Positions 1-6,557 of a DNA stretch of 6,907 nucleotides are shown one piece after another (position 1 is the first letter of the stretch; every line of letters starts with the position of its first letter). The notes below the pieces were generated by a model. That model had not been told where the DNA came from and made no database searches. It was given only the letters and a program-made list of their open reading frames with translations. Source of the stretch: an uncultured Pseudobdellovibrionaceae bacterium (GTDB taxonomy: Bacteria > Bdellovibrionota > Bdellovibrionia > Bdellovibrionales > Bdellovibrionaceae); the NCBI GenBank assembly GCA_937900305.1, contig CALCCV010000577.1, forward strand, positions 1 through 6,907, given 5' to 3'. Both the position numbers and the translations under genes were made by a program.

Positions 1-28
1 CTTTCCCTACACGACGCTCTTCCGATCT
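1..28 (+). other. Illumina adapter remnant (not genomic)
   Basis: These 28 bases match the 3' part of the standard Illumina TruSeq read-1 adapter, ending in the familiar GCTCTTCCGATCT. It is a technical artefact left at the contig start. Genomic sequence begins at about position 29, and nothing here should be read as coding or regulatory. Confidence 0.96.
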
Positions 29-297
29 CGGCGGCCACGCTCACTCAGCTTGGGAAAGAACTTCCACTGAAAAGAGTCGCAATGCTGATGCTCGCAGGTA
101 TCGCGAAAACCATGACCATAGGTGTTTTCAGGTACTCTCTATTGGCAATTCCAACTGCGATCGCTGAAAGGTTCGAGGTGATCAGAGACTCTCGACGCGA
201 AAGGCGCGAGATCGAACTTGAAGTTCGCGAACCCCTATTACCTAGCACCGCTCTAGTTAATAGCTGCCTAATGCTATTCACCCCAGTCGCCAATTGA
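29..297 (+). CDS. Possible 3' end of an unidentified ORF, truncated by the contig start
   Basis: The frame that ends with TGA at 295-297 is open back to the adapter junction, about 89 codons. An internal ATG at 82 would give 71 residues, but no convincing ribosome binding site precedes it. The translation has a mildly hydrophobic stretch (MLMLAGIAKTMTIGVFRYSL and onward), then a very charged arginine/glutamate segment (RDSRRERREIELEVRE) and a hydrophobic tail. I recognise no family. The opposite strand is also open over most of this stretch (45-293), so coding on either strand is uncertain. It could be the tail of a membrane protein, or chance open sequence next to the transposon debris that follows. 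Confidence 0.25.
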
Positions 298-473
298 AGG
301 CTTCAACCAAGTCCTTTGCCCAACCTTCAGATGTTTGATCATCTGCTCAAAGTTCATCGATCTGTCGTTCAGTGCGAAGGCTATCGAGCTAGCAAGTTTC
401 GATCAACAAATAGAAGTCCGATTGAATAGTCACTGAACAAATCATTCGCACCTGCGTGGCGGTCAATCTTGAG
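298..473. other. Non-coding stretch, probably decayed transposon sequence
   Basis: No convincing gene lies here. On the minus strand a short frame running from about 412 down to a stop at 274-276 ends in TWLKPSIGDWGE. This loosely resembles the W-x-x-P-I-x-x-W-G block near the C-terminus of IS256-family transposases. It lies downstream, in the minus direction, of the clear IS256 fragment at 474-599, so it may be the degraded remainder of the same gene. The similarity is short and the frame differs, so this is a weak inference. Confidence 0.3.
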
Positions 474-599
474 CTAAGTTTTAATTAGGTCTTTGAGATC
501 AGCCAAAAATTCTTTGTGATATTTCGTCGCTAAATACCTGAGCGAAGTCCGGATCTGATGAACCACACACAGTTGAACATCAGCAGAAGAAGAGGTCAT
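474..599 (-). pseudogene. IS256-family (mutator-type) transposase fragment
   Basis: The minus strand encodes a 41-codon open fragment, ATG at 599 to TAG at 474-476. Its core reads VQLCVVHQIRTSLRYLATK, followed by YHKEFLADLKDLIK. This matches the conserved IS256/mutator block usually seen as VQLCIVHxxRNSLKYVxxKDxKExxxDLKxIY. The region belongs to the DDE transposase core of a protein of about 400 residues, so only about a tenth of the gene is present. A stop lies just upstream in frame (TGA then ACC CTA TCG ATG), and a TAG ends the frame just after the block. No terminal inverted repeats are visible. It is a dead relic, not an active element. Confidence 0.8.
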
Positions 600-618
600 C
601 GATAGGGTTCAATCCTCG

Positions 619-705
619 CCGCTGGCGCCCTCTGCCAGCGGTTTCAGCGAGTTCTGCCAGCATTTCATTTGCTTTTGCCAGCAAACTGACAAATCTTGGC
701 GCCAA
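619..705 (+). promoter_or_regulatory. Operator-like repeat cluster upstream of the regulator gene
   Basis: Three kinds of symmetry are packed just before the regulator gene. First, a perfect 8-base inverted repeat, CCGCTGGC at 619-626 and GCCAGCGG at 634-641, separated by 7 bases. Second, three direct copies of TGCCAGC at 633-639, 655-661 and 676-682, spaced 22 and 21 bases apart, or two helical turns, so they would face the same side of the DNA. Third, a 10-base palindrome, TTGGCGCCAA at 696-705, whose last base is the A of the proposed ATG. This arrangement suits binding by a dimeric regulator, plausibly the product of the next gene. The hairpin is not followed by a T-run, so a terminator role is less likely. 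I could not place a convincing -35/-10 pair. Confidence 0.45.
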
Positions 706-1661
706 TGAAAAACCCGCCTTCGATTTTGAACTATGCTGATTACCGCCGATTTCTGCGCGACGAATTTCAGCACCGCAAGGCGAAAAATCCCGCTTATAGT
801 TACTCGGCCTATTCCAAGGCCATCGGCTTATCGGGGAACAGTTCTCTGATAAAGATATTAAATTACTCCCGCGGTGCCGGCCCTTCAGTCATTGAACGAA
901 TGGTGAGGTATTTCGCTTTTTCCGAGAAAGAATCGACCTACTTTCGCAAGCTCGTTGAGATTTCTAAAACGAAAGAAACTTCGAATCGGTATTTCGAAGT
1001 CCTTGAAAATCTTCGCAAGCTGTCACCTCGGGCAGAATTTCGCAGCCTTTCTGAAAGCGAATTCTCCCTTCTGAGCGACTGGTGGAACTACGTCATTCGT
1101 CAAATGATTCGGCTCCCCGGCTTTTCGGGTTCCGTCGATGAAGTTGCTCGACGCTTGCTTTTTAAAGTGCGCCGCACAGACCTGGTCGGATCGATTCGAC
1201 AGTTGGCCAATGCAGGACTCTTGAGTCGAGACCCTGACAGTGGACACCTTTCTGCAAGCGTCGCAAGAGTTCGTTCTAGCCACGAAGTTCCAAATGCCGC
1301 GATTGCTCGGTATCACCACCAAACTCTCGGCTTAGCCCAAGTGGCTCTGTCGAACGTTGCATTGGAGGATCGCAACTTTTTAGGGTATGCACTTCCGGTG
1401 GCGAGTTCCAAGGTTCCGGAATTGAAGCGCAGACTCACGGAGCTTCTGGATCAGTTTGTCGATGAAACCGTCCTCGTCGGGGCGACCGAAAACACGGCCA
1501 ACGTCATTTACCAACTCCAAATGCAGTTTTTTCCAGTTACCAAAGTTGCGGGTCCCAATCCATTTCCGAAAAATAAAAAGATCCCGAAACAAAAACAATC
1601 GGTACCGAAAAATCCAATTCGATCTTCATCTCATTCAAAATCTAGGGGGCGTTCTGTTTAA
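705..1661 (+). CDS. TIGR02147/DUF4423 family putative transcriptional regulator
   Basis: The 318-residue product is a putative cytoplasmic DNA-binding regulator of the TIGR02147 (DUF4423) family, which is multi-copy in Bdellovibrionota and Fibrobacter. The N-terminal signature is visible as SILNYADYRRFLRDEF (residues 6-21). A helix-turn-helix-like segment follows (about 33-70: YSAYSKAIGLSG through SVIERMVRYFAFSEKE), and the family's middle domain spans about 115-225. The typical closing block IYQLQMQFFPVTK is at 268-280. I prefer the ATG at 705, because the family usually starts close to this point. A TTG at 696 would add three residues. No strong ribosome binding site is seen for either. Beyond residue 280 there is an unusual basic tail of about 38 residues rich in Lys, Pro and Ser. 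The gene overlaps or abuts the start of the next gene and probably leads the operon. No substrate or target is known; control of the two secreted downstream products is inferred from position. Confidence 0.85.
   Translation: MKNPPSILNYADYRRFLRDEFQHRKAKNPAYSYSAYSKAIGLSGNSSLIKILNYSRGAGPSVIERMVRYFAFSEKESTYFRKLVEISKTKETSNRYFEVLENLRKLSPRAEFRSLSESEFSLLSDWWNYVIRQMIRLPGFSGSVDEVARRLLFKVRRTDLVGSIRQLANAGLLSRDPDSGHLSASVARVRSSHEVPNAAIARYHHQTLGLAQVALSNVALEDRNFLGYALPVASSKVPELKRRLTELLDQFVDETVLVGATENTANVIYQLQMQFFPVTKVAGPNPFPKNKKIPKQKQSVPKNPIRSSSHSKSRGRSV
1644..1656 (+). promoter_or_regulatory. Ribosome binding site and non-ATG start of the second gene
   Basis: AGGGGG at 1644-1649 is followed after four bases by an in-frame CTG at 1654. 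The next gene downstream uses a similar GGGGG five bases before its ATG. Between the ATG at 1456/1462, far inside the regulator gene, and the signal peptide's hydrophobic core there is no in-frame ATG or GTG. The only TTGs are at 1546, 1702 and 1714, and the last two fall within the hydrophobic segment. CTG at 1654 is therefore the start that gives a well-formed signal peptide, but this is an inference. A base error that removed a standard start is an alternative. Confidence 0.45.
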
Positions 1662-2988
1662 AGCACGTTTAAAATCCATTGGTCAGTTTTCCGAATCACT
1701 TTTGCTTACGGGTTTGATCTTTTGCTCAGCCTCGGGTGCGATGGCACAAGACCGAATCGGCAACGGTGGCGATGTCGTTTTTTGTGCCGGCCAAACTCCT
1801 GAATACGAAGTCTTAGATTTGTACGAGGCCCGAGTGTTGCGCGGGCTTTTGCCAGACCTTCCCGCCGCCACCGTGAGCGAGAATTTTCAATTGATGGCAG
1901 ACCGTTGGAAGGTCGTCGATTCCAGTCCGGCGACGTGGGCCCAGGATCGCTACGCCCTTATGCCGGCGGATAGCCTTTACCAAGAGTTCGATCTGGTCGA
2001 CGTCAAAGATTCGGGATACGTTCCGCTGAAACCTGGATGCGAGATCCGGCAGGCCGCGATTCAAAATCGAAGGATTTTTCCGCAAGACCCCATCTTTGTC
2101 TTTGACGATCGCATCTGGCAAAAGTTGGACGACACAAATCGGGTCGTCTTACTGTTTCACGAAGCGATCTATGAAATGTTTCTCTTCAGCGGCGCCACAA
2201 ATTCGATCGGAGCCCGATATCTAAACTCGTTGATTTTTTCGAATGCGCTTTCGAAGGCAACGGCGAAAACCTATTTTGCCGTTTGGAACACATCTGAATC
2301 GCTTCCCTACTTTCGCTGGAAGGAATTTATTTTTCAAAGCGAGGGATTGAAATTTTTCGCGAATGGCGGAATTGAAACTGGCGATCTAGCTTCCAACGCA
2401 AACATTCGTCTAATCAATCAAACCCTCTCGATTCATGGAAAAGTTGGCTTTTTCGAAGATGGTGCGCCTAAAGTTTTCAAGTTAATGACTAACCAAACTC
2501 TCAAATTCATTTCCGCAATCGGCGAATTCCTTTTCAGCGGTGAAATCACGATGCATTCCCCGATTCAAGTTGCGAAAGGCTTGAGTCCGCAAACTTCGGT
2601 CGTCATCAACAATTGTTCGCTTTTGCTTGAATCTCGTCCCATCGAATTTTATCCTTCCGGAACTCCATATTTTTTTTCCGTCGCAGCTTCAAACGACATG
2701 GTTCTTTGCACCCCGCGCGGGAACTTTGAATTGCAGCCAGGTGCCGTCACGTTGTGGGAAGACGGGAATGCCAGCTATTTGAATACCCTTCAGCCAACGT
2801 TGCAACCTTGCGGACCTTTAACGCTCGAAGTTTTGGGAAATCTACAGTTCGACGAAGCGGGAAATTTTTTGCGGGGATCTTTACGGACCGAACAAGTTCT
2901 AAGTAAACCGGATGGAACGCCTATTACGGTTCCAGCGAACAAGACCTTTGACGTCAATGAACAGTGCCAAGTCTTAAACATCTGGTAA
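1654..2988 (+). CDS. Secreted GNGGD-motif protein with C-terminal repeats, function unknown
   Basis: From the proposed CTG start the product is 444 residues. It opens with a signal peptide: basic FKARLK, a hydrophobic SLLLTGLIF core, and probable cleavage after AMA at residue 31. The mature protein begins QDRIGNGGDVVFC. GNGGD followed by a Cys, then LDLYEA (residues 54-59), is a signature I associate with uncharacterised secreted proteins of Bdellovibrio relatives. A second block, VVLLFHEAIYEMF (164-176) and then RYLNSLIFS, contains a His-Glu pair that recalls metalloprotease helices but lacks the HExxH second His. From about residue 230 on there are about six copies of a pattern (F/W)xxxGx6-7Lx5L. 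Cys residues at 44, 129, 321, 352, 386 and 438 could form disulphides. It overlaps the regulator by about 8 bases, suggesting translational coupling, and precedes the dihaem gene by 27 bases. A longer open frame exists from ATG 1456, but it would overlap the regulator by about 200 bases and bury the signal peptide. No enzymatic role can be assigned. Confidence 0.75.
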   Translation: MFKARLKSIGQFSESLLLTGLIFCSASGAMAQDRIGNGGDVVFCAGQTPEYEVLDLYEARVLRGLLPDLPAATVSENFQLMADRWKVVDSSPATWAQDRYALMPADSLYQEFDLVDVKDSGYVPLKPGCEIRQAAIQNRRIFPQDPIFVFDDRIWQKLDDTNRVVLLFHEAIYEMFLFSGATNSIGARYLNSLIFSNALSKATAKTYFAVWNTSESLPYFRWKEFIFQSEGLKFFANGGIETGDLASNANIRLINQTLSIHGKVGFFEDGAPKVFKLMTNQTLKFISAIGEFLFSGEITMHSPIQVAKGLSPQTSVVINNCSLLLESRPIEFYPSGTPYFFSVAASNDMVLCTPRGNFELQPGAVTLWEDGNASYLNTLQPTLQPCGPLTLEVLGNLQFDEAGNFLRGSLRTEQVLSKPDGTPITVPANKTFDVNEQCQVLNIW

Positions 2989-3005
2989 GCATCTGTTAAA
3001 CTTCT

Positions 3006-3015
3006 GGGGGTAAAC
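3006..3015 (+). promoter_or_regulatory. Ribosome binding site of the dihaem beta-helix gene
   Basis: GGGGG at 3006-3010 lies five bases before the ATG at 3016, in the 27-base gap after the preceding stop codon. It supports 3016 as the start, which also gives a proper signal peptide. No terminator or separate promoter fits in this gap, so co-transcription with the upstream gene is likely. Confidence 0.6.
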
Positions 3016-5586
3016 ATGAATTCACGAACCGTTCGCCATTTTATCGCATCGATTCTTCCCGCGCTTGCCTTTCTCTTTGCATGGACCGTAGATGCACGGC
3101 CTGCCTCGGCCCAAGATCTCGGATTTCAAGTGCAAAGCATTTTCCAAACTCACTGCTCCCAATGCCACGGTCCAGGCTCTCCGGGATTTGCAGGCCTTAG
3201 TCAAATTACCGATCTGCAATTTTTAGTGACGGCTCCGCAAGGATTCATCGTTCCGAACTCCCCCGAGGGTTCACGAATTTATCAAGAGATCATCAGCGAT
3301 CGGATGCCATTCAATCAAACTCCTTTGTCCGAGTCCGAAAAAAGCACCGTTCGCGACTGGATCCTGGCGGGAGCTCCCTCTGCCACGGGTCCCCACCCGC
3401 ACCGACTCGAGGCTGCAGCGGCTAATCGTTTAATCATTGCCGACCTTCAATCGGTGTCAGCAGAAGACCGCGCTTTTCAACGTTATTTTTCCTACGTCCA
3501 TCTTAATAACGGTGGCGCTTCCGAGCGCGAAAAAGAAATTTATCGCCAGGCGCTCAGTAAACTTTTGAATAGCCTCTCACAATCTCAAACGATCCATCAG
3601 CCAAAAGTTGTTACGGACTCGGGTGATGGATTGTACCGAATCGACCTCAGGCACTACGAGTGGTCCTTCGAAACGTGGAATAAGTTAGAAGAAACTTACC
3701 CGTTTGCCCGGCTCCTAGAGGGCTTCGGAGAAATTCAACGCCTCACTAACTCCACACTTCCGGTGATCCAGGGAGATTGGTTTTGCAAGACGGCCTCGCT
3801 CGAACCGCTTTATGGAAAAATCTTGGGTCATCCCAATTCTTCGCGCATGTTGGAAAGAAAGTTGGGATTTGTCAGCGAAAATAACGTCCGTACCGGCGCG
3901 GCCCGACGTGCGGGCTTCGCCGAGTCGGGAGTAGCTCTGCACAATCGGATCATCGAACGTCACGAGATTCAGTCCTACCCGGGCGCATTTTGGCTGAGCT
4001 ACGACTTTGTCTCGAGCTTTGCCGAAAAGGATATTCGCAAGAATCCGTTGGGGCCGATTGGCGTTTCGCTTTCTCGATCCTTCGAACATGACGGAGGCGA
4101 AATCATTTACCAGCTCCCGAACGGACTCCACGCCTACATGCTTGTGAACAATCGTAAAGAAGTTCTTCGAGAAGCGCCGATCGCCATCGTCCGTGACGAT
4201 GATCCCCGCCGGCCCGTGATCTTGAATGGTGTATCTTGCATGAGCTGCCACTCTTCTGGACTCAACGACAAGAATTTCGACATCGTCGCTGACAATGCCC
4301 GACTCGCCGCCGATCCCGAGCTCGAAACGATTGTTGCGCTGTACGCCTCTAAATCAGAACTTGAAGGGCTCTACAAAAAAGACAACGATACCTTTCGTAC
4401 CGCTCTGGCTTTGGCCGGCGTCGAAATCCTTCCCGATAAAAAAGAGCAGGTCAACTTTGTGGCCTTCAATTTTGATGCGCCCGTAAGACTAGAACTCGCC
4501 GCCGAAACTCTAGGAATTAGCCCTGAGGCCTTAGAAACGATTTTCACCGCAAACCCGAGGCTGAATCCAATTGCCTCACAACTTCGCGGAGCGGGAATGC
4601 CTCGCGAGAATTTCATCGCAGATTTTCAGGAACTGGTAACCGCCGTAAATAACGACCCCATCAATTCCCCGTTCACTCTGCAAAGTGCGATTGATCAGAG
4701 CCAACCCCACGAGGTCATCTCCATTCCGGATGGTGACTACAAAGGCAATCTGCTAATCCGTCACCCGCTGACCCTCGAAGCCGCTCCCGGCGCAAAGGTC
4801 TTGATTCGCGGGCAAGTGAGTATCTCTTACGACGACCCCTCTACCCACTCGTACTCGCCGGTTCTGTTTCGAAACTTAGGCTTCGAATTTAGTGATTCCT
4901 CTGAGAAAAACGGGATCATCGAGATCAGTGCCGGAAGTGTCCGCATTGAAAATTCCAATTTTTCTTCGGACTTTCCAACCAATCGATATGCCCTGACTTT
5001 CGCTATCTTAGCGCGAAAAGCCCAATTCGTAGCCGTTGACGACTCGACCTTCTCACATCTGAGAGGTGGAATCGAAACGAACGGTGGCAGCGTCAGAATT
5101 CTCAATTCTCAATTTCGCGATTCGGCAAAAGGCATTTTTGCAAAGAACGCCGACGATTTACAATTGCAAGCTTCGGTGATCACGAATGTGCAAGAAGGAA
5201 TTGTTGTCGATGGAGGCCGAATGATTGCTAGAAACTTGAGGATGGAATCGCCAAAGACAGCGTTAAAATTCAGCGGCTCCATCATCGAAGTCCTCGAGTC
5301 TAACATCCAAGGAGGAATTGAATGCGAAGCCTGCGAACTGCATCTCAAGGCCGTTGAACAGTCTCGGGCCTCCGACTCTGGAATAAAGGTCACGGGTTAC
5401 AGCATCGTGGATATTGCGATCTCTCAATTCTCTAACAATGCCGACTACGGCTTGTTACTCGCGAGAGAAACCCGTGGAGAATTGAAAAGCGTAAAGTCAT
5501 CGGGCAATGGAAAATCGGACCTTTGCTATGAAGGAATCGATCTGGTCAGATCAGAATCTTCGTTCGAAAGAACGGGTTGCAACTGA
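3016..5586 (+). CDS. Secreted dihaem cytochrome-like protein fused to a right-handed beta-helix
   Basis: The 856-residue product has a signal peptide with probable cleavage after ASA near residue 32. A cytochrome-c-type domain follows at about 38-120, with the haem-binding CSQCH at 47-51 and a candidate axial Met in SDRMPF (residue 97). A long central domain (about 145-470) carries GDWFCKTASLEPLY, then FEHDGGEIIYQLPNG (356-370), then GVSCMSCH with a second haem site at 408-412. From memory, this order and wording match an uncharacterised dihaem domain common in planctomycete proteins. Residues about 550-856 are beta-helix-like, with recurring short blocks such as GSVRILNSQF, NADDLQLQASVI and SIIEVLESNIQGGI, like the PbH1 repeats of pectate-lyase-type folds. 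They begin with the common lead-in FTLQSAIDQSQPHEVISIPDGDY. A CEAC at 770-773 lacks the His for a third haem. The protein should be exported and loaded with haem outside the cytoplasm. Possible roles are electron transfer, surface redox chemistry or polysaccharide binding; none is shown. It is last in the apparent operon. Confidence 0.85.
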   Translation: MNSRTVRHFIASILPALAFLFAWTVDARPASAQDLGFQVQSIFQTHCSQCHGPGSPGFAGLSQITDLQFLVTAPQGFIVPNSPEGSRIYQEIISDRMPFNQTPLSESEKSTVRDWILAGAPSATGPHPHRLEAAAANRLIIADLQSVSAEDRAFQRYFSYVHLNNGGASEREKEIYRQALSKLLNSLSQSQTIHQPKVVTDSGDGLYRIDLRHYEWSFETWNKLEETYPFARLLEGFGEIQRLTNSTLPVIQGDWFCKTASLEPLYGKILGHPNSSRMLERKLGFVSENNVRTGAARRAGFAESGVALHNRIIERHEIQSYPGAFWLSYDFVSSFAEKDIRKNPLGPIGVSLSRSFEHDGGEIIYQLPNGLHAYMLVNNRKEVLREAPIAIVRDDDPRRPVILNGVSCMSCHSSGLNDKNFDIVADNARLAADPELETIVALYASKSELEGLYKKDNDTFRTALALAGVEILPDKKEQVNFVAFNFDAPVRLELAAETLGISPEALETIFTANPRLNPIASQLRGAGMPRENFIADFQELVTAVNNDPINSPFTLQSAIDQSQPHEVISIPDGDYKGNLLIRHPLTLEAAPGAKVLIRGQVSISYDDPSTHSYSPVLFRNLGFEFSDSSEKNGIIEISAGSVRIENSNFSSDFPTNRYALTFAILARKAQFVAVDDSTFSHLRGGIETNGGSVRILNSQFRDSAKGIFAKNADDLQLQASVITNVQEGIVVDGGRMIARNLRMESPKTALKFSGSIIEVLESNIQGGIECEACELHLKAVEQSRASDSGIKVTGYSIVDIAISQFSNNADYGLLLARETRGELKSVKSSGNGKSDLCYEGIDLVRSESSFERTGCN

Positions 5587-5606
5587 ACTTGAATCGATGA
5601 TTTTCT

Positions 5607-5918
5607 TCACACGGCACGATACGGATGCGTCGCCAGCAAATCGTCAGCAACCGTCAACACATAAAGTATTTCCACCTTATCGACAGCGCCGCGCATTCTT
5701 TGAAACCAAGCCTTATGTTCGGCCGGAGTCTCCACTTCCAAATCGGCGATGTCTTTTGACGGCCACTGGGCTCTGTCAGCAAAGAGTGCTTCCGTTGTTA
5801 GCCGCCAATTAAAAAGAACCACCTTATCCGCCCTTGAGGCGAGGAAAGAGTGGTCCCATGGAACTGTGGCAAAATTCAAATGCAGGAGATCGATTGCAGT
5901 GGAAGACGATGTCTCTTT
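5607..5918 (-). pseudogene. C-terminal remnant of an unrecognised protein
   Basis: The minus strand is open from after a TAA at 5919-5921 down to TGA at 5607-5609, about 103 codons. The only usual start nearby is a TTG at 5877-5879 with no ribosome binding site, so this looks like the tail of a longer gene. The translation looks protein-like (DHSFLASRADKVVLFNWRL, then DLEVETPAEHKAWFQRM and a soluble mixed tail), but I do not recognise the family. It is convergent with the dihaem gene, with only 20 bases between stops. It continues in the same frame as the IS110 relic upstream, interrupted by the single TAA, so an older fusion or one insertion-disrupted gene is possible. Confidence 0.4.
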
Positions 5919-5998
5919 TTATTTCGCAATCATATCTATCTCTTGGAGTTCTTCTTTGATTCTAAAGAGAATAAAATTCGATACGGCCCCGAAGTGAT

Positions 5999-6143
5999 GC
6001 TCCGTGCCTAAAACATTTTTCATGTGACTGGCGCTTCCGACCGTCACTTCAACTCCCATCGTATGCCAAACATTGTAGAGCGGATGCCAATACACGCCGC
6101 TTGACTCCATGGCGACCAGCCAAATCTTGCATGCTCCAGACTT
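5999..6143 (-). pseudogene. IS110-family transposase fragment
   Basis: The minus strand encodes KIWLVAMESSGVYWHPLYNV, then VEVTVGSASHMKNVLG. This matches the IS110 block usually written as VAMExTGVYWxPVxxVLE, followed by VVNAxHVKNxPG, in the N-terminal DEDD domain. The expected following motif (RKTDVxDAxW) is missing; the frame instead runs into GTEHHFGAVSNF and unrelated residues. A TAA at 6144-6146 interrupts the frame on the N-terminal side. Weak traces of the N-terminus may persist to about 6209 (VHATSFTAISIVQ). Only about 50 of more than 300 residues remain, so this is a dead relic. Confidence 0.75.
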
Positions 6144-6203
6144 TTAGACAACACTCTCAACGAATCGGGATTGCACAATCGAAATCGCAGTGAAGGACGT
6201 CGC

Positions 6204-6557
6204 GTGGACATGATTCGAAATTTCTTTTACGAAGAAATGCTCTGTTTTGATGGTGAACTCATTAATTTTATTGGCTGTTGGATCAGAAATATTTTCTTGG
6301 TCGTTGTCTTGGGAGCGATTGCAATCGGCGTTTTGATAGGTAAGTCGGTCAGCTCATCGAGTGTCGCTCTCGACTGGGACTTAGCGGTCAGCGCCTTCGA
6401 AAATTGGCGCGATTCGAAGGCCGCTGTTCCCTGCAATTGTTGCGGACAGCCACTCGTAGTTTTTGAACAACAACTCTCCTTCGTAATCCGATGTCCTAAT
6501 GGACATGAGCGAGTTTTACCAAAAGACCACCCTCGCAATCTCAAATATAGGCTTTAA
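6204..6557 (+). CDS. Small membrane-anchored zinc-ribbon-like protein, function unknown
   Basis: Starting at GTG 6204, six bases after GAAGGA (6192-6197), the product is 117 residues. An ATG at 6210 and a TTG at 6171 are alternative starts but are less well spaced from that site. A single hydrophobic segment (about residues 29-48, NIFLVVVLGAIAIGVLIGKS) should be a membrane anchor. The C-terminal part has PCNCCGQPL (Cys 77, 79, 80) and RCPNGHERVLP (Cys 97, His 101), an arrangement that resembles a zinc ribbon with C-x2-C and C-x3-H ligands. I recognise no named family. The gene stands alone between transposon remnants, and its 5' end overlaps sequence that may derive from the IS110 relic on the other strand. 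Whether it is expressed is unclear. Confidence 0.55.
   Translation: MDMIRNFFYEEMLCFDGELINFIGCWIRNIFLVVVLGAIAIGVLIGKSVSSSSVALDWDLAVSAFENWRDSKAAVPCNCCGQPLVVFEQQLSFVIRCPNGHERVLPKDHPRNLKYRL

Noticed and set aside
675..705. Promoter with TTGCCA as the -35 box for the regulator
   Set aside because: No acceptable -10 box lies at the proper spacing before the start codon.
1456..1653. N-terminal extension of the GNGGD protein from ATG 1456
   Set aside because: It would overlap the regulator by about 200 bases, reads as the regulator's shifted frame, and would place the signal peptide in the protein interior.
1714..1731. Lipobox-like LIFC in the signal peptide of the GNGGD protein
   Set aside because: Phe before the Cys is not accepted by the usual lipobox, and a good AMA cleavage site follows.
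3715..4251. 178-codon open frame on the minus strand
   Set aside because: It lies wholly inside the dihaem protein gene, whose haem motifs, signal peptide and ribosome binding site are clear, and its translation shows no recognisable domain.
5323..5334. Third haem site at CEAC in the beta-helix region
   Set aside because: The residue after the second Cys is Glu, not His, so it is not a CxxCH site.
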